This document shows positions 8,649 through 16,572 of a stretch of DNA of 64,000 nucleotides, one piece after another. The position numbers were made by a program, and so were the translations under genes. Numbering within the stretch: position 1 is the first letter of the stretch; every line of letters starts with the position of its first letter. The DNA is taken from contig NZ_CP027858.1 of the NCBI RefSeq assembly GCF_005519465.1, positions 186,001 through 250,000 of the forward strand. The letters run 5' to 3'. The notes below the pieces were generated by a model. That model searched no databases, had not been told where the DNA came from, and saw nothing but the letters and a program-made list of their open reading frames with translations. Source of the stretch: Streptomyces clavuligerus (GTDB taxonomy: Bacteria > Actinomycetota > Actinomycetes > Streptomycetales > Streptomycetaceae).

Positions 8649-9239
8649 ATGGCACCGACGGCCAGGGAGTTGCAGCGGGAACGGACCCGGCACACGCTGC
8701 TGCGGGTGAGCCGGGAGCTGTTCGCGGCCCGCGGGTACGGCGCGGTCGGCCTGGCGGAGATCGTGACGGCCGCCGAGGTCACCAAGGGGGCCCTGTACCA
8801 CCACTTCGCCGGCAAGGCGGAGCTGTTCCGCGCGGTGCTGCGGGAGGTCCAGGAGGAGGTGGGGCACCAGGTGGCCGACGCGGCCGACGCCCGGGAGGAC
8901 CCGTGGGAGCAACTGACGGCGGGCTGCCAGGAGTTCCTCACGGCGGCCACCGACCCCGCCCGTCAGCGGATCATGCTCGTCGACGGACCGGCGGTCCTGG
9001 GCTGGAACGAGTGGCGCGCCCTGGACGAGGAGTCGTCCGCCCGCCATCTGGCCGAGGCGCTGGCGGATCTGATGGAACGGGGAATCGTGCCCCGGCAGCC
9101 GGTCGCGCCGCTGGCCCATCTGCTGTCGGGCGCGATGAACGAGGCGGCGCTGTGGCTGGCCGCGTCCGGCGGGCCGGGGGAGCTGGCCGACACGCGGGCC
9201 GCGCTCTCCCGGATGCTGGAGTCCCTGCGGGCGGGCTGA
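8649..9239 (+). CDS. TetR/AcrR family transcriptional regulator
   Basis: DNA-binding repressor of 196 residues. The N-terminal helix-turn-helix reads RELFAARGYGAVGLAEIVTAAEVTKGALYHHFAGKAELFRAVL, the classic TetR layout ending in YHHF. The rest is the all-helical ligand-binding and dimer domain. ATG 8649 is chosen because the homology begins right after it and GGAAGGGAC lies upstream; an open frame continues to 8550 but carries no family sequence. It is divergent from the VOC gene, and two palindromes in the shared intergenic region indicate autoregulation plus control of that gene. Confidence 0.88.
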   Translation: MAPTARELQRERTRHTLLRVSRELFAARGYGAVGLAEIVTAAEVTKGALYHHFAGKAELFRAVLREVQEEVGHQVADAADAREDPWEQLTAGCQEFLTAATDPARQRIMLVDGPAVLGWNEWRALDEESSARHLAEALADLMERGIVPRQPVAPLAHLLSGAMNEAALWLAASGGPGELADTRAALSRMLESLRAG

Positions 9240-9273
9240 TCCGGACGGCCGGGGCGGGGCCCGGCGGCGGACC

Positions 9274-9669
9274 TCACCAGGGGCTGACGGGCGTGACCGG
9301 GTCGCAGATCTCCAGCACGGCCTCACCCTCCCGGGAGTCGGCACCCCCCACGGGGCGGACCTTCGCCCCGACCCAGACCAGATGCGGGGCCGTGCCGACC
9401 ACCCGGCAGCGGAGCATGAAGCCCTCGGGGAAGCGCACCAGCGACTCGTTGCGCGCGATCCGGGTGTAGCGGTTGACCACCGCCGAGCGGATGACGACAC
9501 CCTCGCCCTCGCTGCGCGCGGACTCCAGGTCGCTGGAGGCGCAGACGGGGCAGAGCAGACGGCGGAAGGAGGCGGTGCCGCACCAGCGGCACCGCTGATA
9601 GATGAGACCGGCCGCCCTCCGCGCCGACGGCGCGGTGCCGGTTCCCGGCTGGGACATGTCTCGATACAT
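9274..9669 (-). CDS. OB-fold / zinc-ribbon (DUF35-like) acyl-CoA-associated protein
   Basis: Small protein of 131 residues. The N-terminal rubredoxin-like zinc ribbon has CRWC (first pair) and CPVC (second pair), about 16 residues apart, followed by an OB-fold with GVVIRSAVVNRYTRI and FPEGFMLRCRVVGTAPHLVW. Relatives partner thiolases or hydratases on acyl-CoA substrates and hold acyl-CoA or shape the partner active site. No thiolase is adjacent, which is unusual. The ATG at 9669 has AGGGAG 5 bases upstream; a second ATG at 9657 is possible. Two palindromes 61-96 bp upstream match those in front of etfB, placing it in the same regulon. Confidence 0.8.
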   Translation of the reverse strand: MYRDMSQPGTGTAPSARRAAGLIYQRCRWCGTASFRRLLCPVCASSDLESARSEGEGVVIRSAVVNRYTRIARNESLVRFPEGFMLRCRVVGTAPHLVWVGAKVRPVGGADSREGEAVLEICDPVTPVSPW

Positions 9670-9729
9670 CTCGACTCCCTGCACTCGGCTCGGACGCGCC
9701 CCGCCGCGCGAAGCGCCCCAGCACCATAT

Positions 9730-9765
9730 GGCACTGAGTGCCGCCGCGCATAGGCACTGGGTGCA
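9730..9765. promoter_or_regulatory. Paired operators GGCACT-NN-GTGCC upstream of the OB-fold gene
   Basis: Two inverted repeats, GGCACTGAGTGCC (9730-9742) and GGCACTGGGTGCA (9753-9765), lie 23 bp apart start to start. The same motif pair occurs at 10729-10763 between the TetR gene and etfB. A TATGGT-like -10 (read leftward) overlaps the first copy, fitting repression. Confidence 0.75.
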
Positions 9766-9940
9766 TTTCCAGAGAGGGCCGGGCGGTGGCGTCGCCCCCG
9801 GGCGGGGTCCGGGCCGGGCGGGGTCCGGGCCGGAGCGACGAGGGCGGCGGCGGGGCCGACGCGACCCCGTCGGGGCGGCCGCCGGGCGGGCCACAGGACC
9901 GGGAGCCGTCGGACCGGCGCCTTGGGCCGAAGGCACCCGG

Positions 9941-10696
9941 TCAGCCGTCGGCGAGGGCCGTCTCCAGCCGCTGGACCACACGCCACAGCGGAGTGCTCCG
10001 GGCCGCCACCATGACGACCACCTCGCCGCCCTCCCCCGCGTCACCGGCCGCCGACACCACCGCCCGTGGACCGCCCCGGCCCGACCAGACCTCCCGCACC
10101 AGCGCGAAGGCGTGCTCGACCGCCCCCTCCGCGTCCCCCTGTCCCCCCGACCGCAGCCAGCCGCGCAGCCCGTTGTTGTGCGCCGCCACCACAGCGGCGG
10201 CGATCACCTCGGCGCGCAGCGAGGCGTCCGGGGCATCGCCGTAGCGGCCCCGCAGATACCCCGCCAGAGTCCGTTCATAGCGGCGTACGACGGACAGTTC
10301 ATAGGTGCGCAGCCCCGGCACCTCACGGGTGAGTCCGTAGCGCTGCACGGAGAACTCGGGGTTCGCCGCGTACATCCGCAGCACGATCCGGGCGGCCTCG
10401 CAGACCCGCTCCAGCGGATCGCCGTCCGCGTGGCCGTCGAGAAAGGCCGTCATCTCGGCGAGACAGCGCTCGTGGTCGGGGAAGACCGCGTCCTCTTTCG
10501 ACGGGAAATACCGGAAGAAAGACCGCCGCCCGACCCCCGCCCGTGCCACGATGTCGTCCACGGTGGTCCGCTCGAATCCCCGCTCAAGAAAGAGCTGGAA
10601 CGCCGCCTCGGCCAGCGCCTCGCGCATGGGCACCCTGGCGGCGGCGTCCGCCGATGGGCCCGGCGCGGCCTTGCGTGCTCTGCGTGGCTGAGTCAT
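9941..10696 (-). CDS. TetR family regulator of the etfBA/OB-fold regulon (inferred)
   Basis: Repressor of 251 residues. The helix-turn-helix AAFQLFLERGFERTTVDDIVARAGVGRRSFFRYFPSKEDAV is clear, with the FFRYF variant of the YHHF recognition motif. The C-terminal domain is longer than usual, with a Gly-rich stretch near GDAGEGGE. ATG 10696 is chosen: a TACGTT hexamer lies 7 bases upstream, suggesting a leaderless mRNA, while the in-frame TTG at 10705 has no ribosome site. It is divergent from etfB; the intergenic region carries two GGCACT-NN-GTGCC palindromes overlapping both promoters, so it most likely represses itself, etfBA and the OB-fold gene. The ligand is unknown, perhaps an acyl-CoA. 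Confidence 0.85.
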   Translation of the reverse strand: MTQPRRARKAAPGPSADAAARVPMREALAEAAFQLFLERGFERTTVDDIVARAGVGRRSFFRYFPSKEDAVFPDHERCLAEMTAFLDGHADGDPLERVCEAARIVLRMYAANPEFSVQRYGLTREVPGLRTYELSVVRRYERTLAGYLRGRYGDAPDASLRAEVIAAAVVAAHNNGLRGWLRSGGQGDAEGAVEHAFALVREVWSGRGGPRAVVSAAGDAGEGGEVVVMVAARSTPLWRVVQRLETALADG

Positions 10697-10728
10697 GCCG
10701 GGCAACGTAGCACCGGAACCCGCCTTTT

Positions 10729-10763
10729 GGCACTAGGTGCCTTTACACAGGGTACTGAGTGCC
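10729..10763. promoter_or_regulatory. Paired operators in the TetR/etfB intergenic region
   Basis: GGCACTAGGTGCC (10729-10741) and GGTACTGAGTGCC (10751-10763, one mismatch) start 22 bp apart. They flank and fill a promoter for etfB: TTTACA (10742-10747), a 17-bp spacer, TAGCCT (10765-10770). Binding here would block the -35 region and spacer. Confidence 0.78.
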
Positions 10764-10805
10764 ATAGCCTCGCGCCAACGGACCATCCACCGCTAGGAGA
10801 TCGCC

Positions 10806-11594
10806 ATGACCTTGAGGATTGTTGTCTGTGTGAAGTATGTGCCGGATGCGGCGGGTGAGCGGCGGTTTGCCGGGGATGGGACGGTGGACCGGGAGGGTGT
10901 GGACGGTCTGTTGTCGGAGCTGGACGAGTACGCGGTGGAGCAGGCGCTGCGGATCGCGGAGGGTTCGGACGGTGAGGTGGATGTCACGGTGTTGACGGTG
11001 GGTCCGGAGGATGCGCGGGAGGCGGTGTCGAAGGGTCTGCGGATGGGGGCGGACCGGGGTGTGCATGTGGAGGACGGGGGTGTGCACGGGTCGGATGTGA
11101 TGGGGACGTCGCTGGTGCTGGCCGCTGCGGTGGAGAAGGCGGGTTTTGATCTGGTGCTGTGCGGGATGGCGTCGACGGACGGGGCGATGGGGGTGCTGCC
11201 GGCGGTGCTGGCGGAGCGGCTGGGGGTGCCGCAGGTGACGCTGTTGTCGGAGGTGTCCGTCGGGGGTGGTGCGGTGTCGGGGCGCCGGGACGGTGACCGG
11301 GCCAGTGAGCGGGTGGAGGCGCCGCTGCCGGCGGTGGTGTCGGTGACGGACCAGTCGGGTGAGGCGCGGTATCCCTCGTTCAAGGGGATCATGGCGGCGA
11401 AGAAGAAGCCGGTCGTGGAGTGGGATCTGGACGATCTGGGCCTGGACGCGGACGGGGTGGGGCTCGCGGGCGCGTTCACCGAGGTGGTGGAGGCGGTGGA
11501 GCGCCCGGCGCGGACGAAGGGCGAGATCGTCACCGACGAGGGCGACGGCGGACTGAAGGTGGCCGCGTTCCTGGCCGGACGCAAGTTCATCTGA
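10806..11594 (+). CDS. etfB: Electron transfer flavoprotein beta subunit
   Basis: Beta subunit of the FAD/AMP-containing heterodimer that accepts electrons from acyl-CoA and related dehydrogenases. The 262-residue protein begins MTLRIVVCVKYVPD, with SELDEYAVEQALRI and the AMP-binding region VLCGMASTDGAMGVLPAVLAERLG. The C-terminal FKGIMAAKKKPVVEW is the conserved recognition-loop end. The ATG has AGGAGA about 5 bases upstream. Codon choice is unusual for the neighbourhood, with many GGT and GTG codons. etfA follows after a 198-bp spacer. Confidence 0.95.
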   Translation: MTLRIVVCVKYVPDAAGERRFAGDGTVDREGVDGLLSELDEYAVEQALRIAEGSDGEVDVTVLTVGPEDAREAVSKGLRMGADRGVHVEDGGVHGSDVMGTSLVLAAAVEKAGFDLVLCGMASTDGAMGVLPAVLAERLGVPQVTLLSEVSVGGGAVSGRRDGDRASERVEAPLPAVVSVTDQSGEARYPSFKGIMAAKKKPVVEWDLDDLGLDADGVGLAGAFTEVVEAVERPARTKGEIVTDEGDGGLKVAAFLAGRKFI

Positions 11595-11792
11595 CACCCC
11601 CCTTATCTCTTCCCCCTCCGTCCCCTCCGTGCCCTCTGTCCTCTCCGCCGCTGCTGCTGGCGGTGCCGGTGCCGTCTTCGGTGCTGGTGCTGGTGCTGGT
11701 GTGGGTGGTGTGGGTGGTGGTGTTTTCGGTGTGGTCTTTTTCTGTGGTTGTTGTCCGGTGTTGCGGGTTCTTCGTGGTTGGGAGTGTGTGTC
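11595..11792 (+). other. A-less etfB-etfA spacer, pyrimidine block followed by G/T block
   Basis: From 11606 to 11782 the + strand contains no A at all (177 nt). The first part is C/T-rich (11606-11650) and the rest G/T-rich, including GGGTGGTGTGGGTGGTGG. In the mRNA the two halves could pair through G-C and G-U pairs, or the G-rich part could form a quadruplex. No coding frame with family similarity is visible. Confidence 0.7.
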
Positions 11793-12761
11793 GTGGCTGA
11801 GGTTGTTGTGTGGGTGGATCATGCCGGTGGTGTGGTGGCGAAGCCGTCGCTGGAGCTGCTGACGGTGGCGCGGCGGCTGGGTGATCCGGTGGCGGTGGTG
11901 GCGGGTGAGGGTGCCGCGGGGGCGGCGGGTGTGCTGGGGGAGCACGGTGCGGTGCGGGTGCTGGTGTCGGAGGCGCCCGAGTACGGGGAGTTCCTGGTGG
12001 TGCCGAAGGTGGACGCGCTGGCGGCGGCGGTGGGTGCGGTGGGGGTGCCGGTGGCGGTGCTGGTGTCCTCGGGGGGTGAGGGCCGGGAGATCGCGGCGCG
12101 GCTGGCGGTGCGGACGGGTTCGGGGATCGTGACGGACGCGGTGGATGTGGAGGTGGGCGCGGACGGCGGGCCGGTGGCGGTGCAGTCGGTGTTCGCGGCG
12201 TCGTTCACGACGCGGTCGCGGGTGACGCGGGGGGTGCCGGTGATCGTGGTGAAGCCGAACGCGGCGCCGGTGGAGGCGGCTCCCGCGGCGGGTGCGGTGG
12301 AGAATCTGGATGTGGTGTTCTCCCCGGCCGCGGTGTGTGCGCGGGTGGTGGAGCGTGCGGGGCGGGAGGCGAGCGGGCGTCCGGAGCTGACGGAGGCGGC
12401 GGTCGTGGTCTCCGGCGGGCGGGGTGTGGGCGGCGCGGAGAACTTCGCCGTCGTCGAGGCACTCGCCGACGCGCTGGGCGCCGCGGTCGGGGCCTCGCGG
12501 GCGGCGGTCGACGCGGGCTGGTACCCGCACTCCCACCAGGTCGGGCAGACCGGCAAGAGCGTGTCACCGCAGCTGTACATCGCGTCCGGGATCTCCGGCG
12601 CGATCCAGCACCGGGCGGGCATGCAGACCTCGAAGACCATCGTCGCAATCAACAAGGACCCCGAAGCCCCGATCTTCGACCTCGTCGACTACGGCGTCAT
12701 CGGCGACCTCCACACCGTCCTGCCCCAACTCACCGACGACATCAACCACCGCAAGAACTGA
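11793..12761 (+). CDS. etfA: Electron transfer flavoprotein alpha subunit
   Basis: Alpha subunit, 322 residues, carrying most of the FAD site. The N-terminal half is a degenerate ETF domain ([29 protein letters not shown]). The C-terminal half has the FAD-binding signature [20 protein letters not shown] and the segment [11 protein letters not shown], followed by [23 protein letters not shown]. The start is GTG at 11793 with GGGAG about 8 bases upstream; an upstream in-frame TTG at 11748 is unlikely. It follows etfB, with a strong hairpin downstream. It should channel electrons from flavin dehydrogenases to the quinone pool; no ETF-quinone oxidoreductase or dehydrogenase is in the window. Confidence 0.95.
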   Translation: MAEVVVWVDHAGGVVAKPSLELLTVARRLGDPVAVVAGEGAAGAAGVLGEHGAVRVLVSEAPEYGEFLVVPKVDALAAAVGAVGVPVAVLVSSGGEGREIAARLAVRTGSGIVTDAVDVEVGADGGPVAVQSVFAASFTTRSRVTRGVPVIVVKPNAAPVEAAPAAGAVENLDVVFSPAAVCARVVERAGREASGRPELTEAAVVVSGGRGVGGAENFAVVEALADALGAAVGASRAAVDAGWYPHSHQVGQTGKSVSPQLYIASGISGAIQHRAGMQTSKTIVAINKDPEAPIFDLVDYGVIGDLHTVLPQLTDDINHRKN

Positions 12762-12802
12762 ACCGGACGGGCGCGGACCGGCGTGAATTGACGTGATCGG
12801 GG

Positions 12803-12829
12803 TCCGGGGGGTGGGCATGCTCCCCCGGA
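12803..12829 (+). terminator. Hairpin terminator after etfA
   Basis: An 8-bp perfect stem (TCCGGGGG with CCCCCGGA) encloses an 11-nt loop, 41 bp downstream of the etfA stop. It separates etfBA from the thioesterase gene. Confidence 0.6.
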
Positions 12830-12899
12830 TACGGAGGCGGACCGCCCGGCCCCGGGGCCACCCGGGGCGCGGCGGCACGAGGAAGGGCGAGCGAGACAC

Positions 12900-13691
12900 A
12901 TGGATCAGCGGGTCGGCGAGGCACGGCTGTGGCTGCGGAACTACTCCCCCGCGCCCGGGGCGGACATCCGTCTGGTGTGCTTCCCCCACGCGGGCGGCGC
13001 GGCCAGTGCCTACCATCCGATGGCGAAGGCCCTCTCGCCCTCGGTGGATGTGTCGGCGGTCCAGTATCCGGGCCGCCAGGACCGGCGTACGGAGCCCTGT
13101 GCGGAGAGCCTCGCCGAGCTGGCCGACCGGATCGTCCCGGTTCTTTCGGCACTCGACGACGACCGCCCGCTGGCGCTGTTCGGGCACAGCATGGGCGCGA
13201 CCGTGGCGTACGAGGTCGCCCGGCGGCTGGAGCGGTCGGCGGGGACCCCCGCGCCGGTGCTGGTGCTGCTCTCGGGGCGCCGCCCCCCGCACCACGCCAC
13301 GCAGCTCGGCGGAGTCCATCTGCGCGACGACGCGGGCGTGCTGCGCGAGCTGTCGTTCCTCGGCGGGTCCGTCATGGAGGCGCTCGCCGATCCGGAGCTG
13401 CTGGAGCTGGTGATGCCCGCGATCCGGGGCGACTACCGGGCCGTCGAGACCTATGTCCATGTGCCGGGCCCCCCGCTGCGCTGTCCGGTGGTGGCGCTGA
13501 CGGGGGACGCCGACCCCCGGGCGTCGGTCGCGGAGGTCGAGGACTGGCGGGAGTACACCACGGGCACGTTCGGCCTGCATGTCTTCCCGGGTGGTCACTT
13601 CTATCTCCAGGACCGCGGCGGCGACGACGTCCACGAGACCGTCCGCGCCCATCTCGCCGGGCTGACGGCCCGGGGCGCGGGACCGCGCTGA
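12900..13691 (+). CDS. Type II thioesterase (alpha/beta hydrolase)
   Basis: Stand-alone editing thioesterase of the NRPS/PKS type, which removes wrong acyl groups from carrier proteins. The 263-residue protein has the family opening LVCFPHAGGAASAYHPMA, nucleophile elbow GHSMGA (Ser97), the Asp in LTGDADPRAS and the His in FPGGHFYL. No NRPS or PKS gene is in the window, so it is an orphan here or serves a cluster elsewhere. A hairpin separates it from etfA. The start at 12900 has only a weak, distant AGGAAGGG. Confidence 0.9.
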   Translation: MDQRVGEARLWLRNYSPAPGADIRLVCFPHAGGAASAYHPMAKALSPSVDVSAVQYPGRQDRRTEPCAESLAELADRIVPVLSALDDDRPLALFGHSMGATVAYEVARRLERSAGTPAPVLVLLSGRRPPHHATQLGGVHLRDDAGVLRELSFLGGSVMEALADPELLELVMPAIRGDYRAVETYVHVPGPPLRCPVVALTGDADPRASVAEVEDWREYTTGTFGLHVFPGGHFYLQDRGGDDVHETVRAHLAGLTARGAGPR

Positions 13692-13722
13692 CGTCCGTCC
13701 GCCCCCGCGACGCGTCCGCCGC

Positions 13723-14232
13723 TCAGATGCCGAACGGGGACGCGTACCGGATGACTCCGCGCGGAACGGGCCGGTCGGAGTCGAGGACGAGGGCCATCAG
13801 CGCCTCGTCGGGGACGTCGAAGGGGGCGCGGATGCCCCAGCGGGACGCGGGCTCGAATCCGAACCGGCGGTAGTAGGCGGGGTGCCCGAGGACCACCACC
13901 GGACTCTCTCCCTGCTCGCGCGCGGCCTCCAGCGCCGCGCGCACCACCGCCGAGCCCGCGCCCCTGCGCTGGTGTCCGGGGAGGACGGCACAGGGGGCGA
14001 GGGCCAGCGCGGGGCCGCCGCCGATGTGGCAGCGGGTCAGCAGGGCGTGGGCGACCACGGTGCCGTCGGATGCCGCCGCCACCAGGGAGAGTCCGTCGAT
14101 CCAGGCTTCCGGGTCGGCGCGCAGCGCGTCCACGAGGTCGGCCTCGGCGGGGGTGTCGAAGGCCGCGGCGTTGACCGCGTGGACGGCCGGAATGTCCTCG
14201 GGGGACTCCGGACGGACGGTCCAGATGGTCAT
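13723..14232 (-). CDS. GNAT family N-acetyltransferase
   Basis: Acetyl-CoA-dependent N-acetyltransferase, 169 residues. The acetyl-CoA loop motif appears in LPGHQRRGAGSAVVRAALEAAR (Q/R-x-x-G-x-G/A). The C-terminus VVLGHPAYYRRFGFEPASRWGIRAP resembles the YhbS-like GNAT subgroup. The substrate is unknown. It is downstream of, and same-strand as, the P450 operon, but a 20-bp stem hairpin lies between them, so it probably has its own promoter. Confidence 0.9.
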   Translation of the reverse strand: MTIWTVRPESPEDIPAVHAVNAAAFDTPAEADLVDALRADPEAWIDGLSLVAAASDGTVVAHALLTRCHIGGGPALALAPCAVLPGHQRRGAGSAVVRAALEAAREQGESPVVVLGHPAYYRRFGFEPASRWGIRAPFDVPDEALMALVLDSDRPVPRGVIRYASPFGI

Positions 14233-14236
14233 ACGG

Positions 14237-14289
14237 GGTCCGTTCTGCTGGGACGGGCCGCTCCGCCGCCGTCCCCAGCAGAACGGACC
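14237..14289 (-). terminator. Long hairpin between the P450 operon and the GNAT gene
   Basis: GGTCCGTTCTGCTGGGACGG (14237-14256) pairs with 14269-14289, which reads CCGTCC...GGACC, giving a 20-bp stem broken only by a one-base bulge, with a 12-nt loop. It lies just past the P450 stop and upstream of the GNAT start, so it most likely ends the P450 operon transcript. Confidence 0.7.
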
Positions 14290-14311
14290 GGGCCGGCCGC
14301 GGGCGGGGCGG

Positions 14312-15568
14312 TCAGGGCGCGGGCGGCTCCAGGACGACGGGCAGTTCCACGAGTCCGCGGAAGGCGGGGAAGGGCACGACCAGCCACTCCGGTTCCCGCG
14401 CGGGGTCGGCGAGGGCGACCCGGGGGAAGCGGTCGAACAGCCCGGTGAGGGCGAGCTGGGTCTCCAGCCGGGCCAGCGGGGCGCCCAGGCAGTAGTGGAT
14501 GCCGTGGCCGAAGCCCAGGTGGGCGCTCTGGTTGTTCGCCGGGCGCGCCAGGTCGAACGTGTCCGGGGCGTCGAACTTCGCCGGGTCGCGGTTGGCCGAG
14601 CTGAGGGCGATCTGCACGAGCGCGCCCCGGGGGATCACGGTGCCCCCGATCCCGACGTCCTCGGTCGCGTACCGGAAGGTGCCCGTCTCCACCGATCCGT
14701 CGTACCGGAGGACTTCCTCCACCGCGGGTGCGATCAGCGCGGGGTCCTCCCGTACCGCCCGGAGCTGCCCGGGGTGGCGGAGGAGGTGGAGGACGGCGTT
14801 CCCGATGAGGTAGGCGGTGGTCTTGTGGCCCGCGAACATCAGCAGAAAGGCGGAGGAGATCAGTTCGTGCTCGGTGAGCCGTCCGTTCTCGTCACGGGCG
14901 CCGATCAGCACACTGAGCAGGTCGTCGCTCGGCCGCCGCCGCTTCTGTTCGACCAGTTCGGCGAAGTAGGCGTGCAGGGCCTCCTCGGCGAGTTGCTGGG
15001 CCCGTTTGGACTCGGGGCTGAAGCCGGTCTGGGCCACGGTCGTGGACCAGGACTGCACCTTGGGCCGGTCCTCCGGGGGCACGCCGAGGAGTTCGCAGAT
15101 CACGATGATCGGCAGGGGGAAGGCGAACGCGGCGAGCAGGTCGACGGGTTCGCCGATGGGGCAGTCGTCGAGGAGTCCGGTGACGATCTGCCGGACCCGG
15201 GGGCGCAGCGACTCCACCCGGTGGGGGGTGAAACCGGAGTTGACCAGCCGTCGCAGCCGGGTGTGCTTGGGCGGGTCGGCGTTGAGCATATGGTCGTCGA
15301 GGGCGACCGAGGAGTCCCCGAAGATCCTCCGGTACGACTCCAGGGCGCCGTACATGTCCTTGCTGAGCCGGGGGTCGGCGAGGGCGGCGCGGGCGTCCTC
15401 GTAGCGGGTGATCAGATAGGTGGTGATGCCGTGCGGGGGGTTGAGGGGACAGACCGGGGCGGTCCGCCTGAGCCGTCCGTAGACGGGGTAGGGGTTCCGC
15501 CGGAACTCGGGGGTGCACCGCTCGGCCGCGGCGACCGCCGCGTCGGCCGGGTCATCCGCGCTGGTCAT
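14312..15568 (-). CDS. Cytochrome P450 (last gene of the ABM-6PGDH-amidohydrolase operon)
   Basis: Soluble bacterial P450 of 418 residues. The I-helix oxygen-activation motif is MFAGHKTT, the K-helix ExxR is in VEEVLRYD, and the heme loop FGHGIHYCLGAPLARLE gives ligand Cys360. The I helix has AGHKT in place of the commoner AGHET/AGxDT, so the residue before the Thr is Lys, which is notable. Its ATG overlaps the amidohydrolase stop (ATGA, 15565-15568). No ferredoxin is in this operon; the nearest redox partners are at 27257-28820. Substrate unknown; the operon suggests tailoring or breakdown of a small aromatic or polyketide-like molecule. Confidence 0.93.
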   Translation of the reverse strand: MTSADDPADAAVAAAERCTPEFRRNPYPVYGRLRRTAPVCPLNPPHGITTYLITRYEDARAALADPRLSKDMYGALESYRRIFGDSSVALDDHMLNADPPKHTRLRRLVNSGFTPHRVESLRPRVRQIVTGLLDDCPIGEPVDLLAAFAFPLPIIVICELLGVPPEDRPKVQSWSTTVAQTGFSPESKRAQQLAEEALHAYFAELVEQKRRRPSDDLLSVLIGARDENGRLTEHELISSAFLLMFAGHKTTAYLIGNAVLHLLRHPGQLRAVREDPALIAPAVEEVLRYDGSVETGTFRYATEDVGIGGTVIPRGALVQIALSSANRDPAKFDAPDTFDLARPANNQSAHLGFGHGIHYCLGAPLARLETQLALTGLFDRFPRVALADPAREPEWLVVPFPAFRGLVELPVVLEPPAP

Positions 15569-16572
15569 GGACGGCTCCTGAGGTCGAAGACGGCCTCGGC
15601 GTTGCCGCCGAGGATGAGCTGCTGGGACGCCTTGTCGACGGGCAGTTTCTCGATCATGCGGATGAAGTCCTCCAGCGGCACGGAGAGCGGTGGCGAGTCG
15701 GTGCCGAAGAGCATCCGCTCCGGTCCCAGGATCTCGGCGTTGAGGCCGAGATGGGTGGGGCTGAAGGTGCTGGTGTCGACGTAGAGGCGGCGCAGTGCGG
15801 CGGCCGGGTCCGCCGCGGGCGGCACGGCGGAGGGGTCCGGCGGCCCGGCGGGGGGCCCGGCGGCACCGGCCGGGCCCCCGGCACTGGGGCCGGACGGTGT
15901 CCGGCCCCAGTGCCGGGGGCGGGCGGCGGTCTGGAGGCGTTCGGGCAGCAGCGCCAGCGCGCCTCCGCCGGTGGCCCCGATCAGCCGCAGCCCGGGGTAC
16001 TTGTCCAGCCAGCCGCTGAAGGCGATCAGCGAGAGGGCGAGCTGGAGATCGCCGAAGCGGCCGATCTGTTCGACGAAGCCGTGGGAGTCGACGGCCTCGG
16101 TGCCGATCGGTTCGGCGGGGGCGTGCACGAGGACCGGGACCCCGGCTTCGGCGGCGAGCGCGAAGAACGCGTCGGAGCGGGGGGAGCCGAGGAGTTCGCC
16201 GTGGACGCTGGAGGTGGTGATGAGTCCGACGAAGGCGGGGTCCGCGAGGGTTTCGCGGACCCCTTCCAGATGGTCGTCGTCGCCGAAGGGGTTGGCGTAC
16301 ACATAGCCGCGGAGCTGGTCGGGGAAGGTGCCGATGAGCCCGGACATCCAGGCGTGGAAGCGGCGCAGCCGGTCCCTGGGCTGGCGGTAGTTGTCGACGC
16401 CGGGGACGCGGGCCATCGCGCCCGCGCCGACGGGGCTGCCGATGATGGTGAGGTCGATCCCGGCCCGGGCACGGGCGGCGAGCATGCCGTCGACGTCGGT
16501 CAGGCTGGGGGGCATCGGAAAGCGCCGGGCGGCCTCGGGCGGTGAGAGATGGCCGTGGATGTCGATGATCAT
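15565..16572 (-). CDS. ACMSD-like amidohydrolase (amidohydrolase_2 family) with altered active site
   Basis: TIM-barrel metal-dependent hydrolase or decarboxylase, 335 residues. It opens MIIDIHGHLSPPEAARRF, with the metal-binding HGH. A second site His is in VPVLVHAPAEP and the barrel-end Asp is in MLFGTDSPP. Where relatives carry His before a Gly triplet (AHGGG), this protein reads ATGGG, so a His appears replaced by Thr. A Gly/Pro/Ala-rich insertion at about residues 215-255 interrupts the barrel, and its DNA contains a 22-bp perfect palindrome. ATGA overlaps couple it to both neighbours. The family's usual activities (decarboxylation, C-C hydrolysis) may be changed. Confidence 0.85.
   Translation of the reverse strand: MIIDIHGHLSPPEAARRFPMPPSLTDVDGMLAARARAGIDLTIIGSPVGAGAMARVPGVDNYRQPRDRLRRFHAWMSGLIGTFPDQLRGYVYANPFGDDDHLEGVRETLADPAFVGLITTSSVHGELLGSPRSDAFFALAAEAGVPVLVHAPAEPIGTEAVDSHGFVEQIGRFGDLQLALSLIAFSGWLDKYPGLRLIGATGGGALALLPERLQTAARPRHWGRTPSGPSAGGPAGAAGPPAGPPDPSAVPPAADPAAALRRLYVDTSTFSPTHLGLNAEILGPERMLFGTDSPPLSVPLEDFIRMIEKLPVDKASQQLILGGNAEAVFDLRSRP
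15874..15920. repeat. 22-bp perfect inverted repeat inside the amidohydrolase gene
   Basis: Arms 15874-15895 and 15899-15920 are exact reverse complements (left arm begins GCCCCCGGCACTGGGG) with a 3-bp loop GGT. It encodes the low-complexity stretch HWGRTPSGPSAGG at about residues 218-233. The reading frame is kept across it. It may be an inserted palindromic element that was tolerated in a surface loop. Confidence 0.85.
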
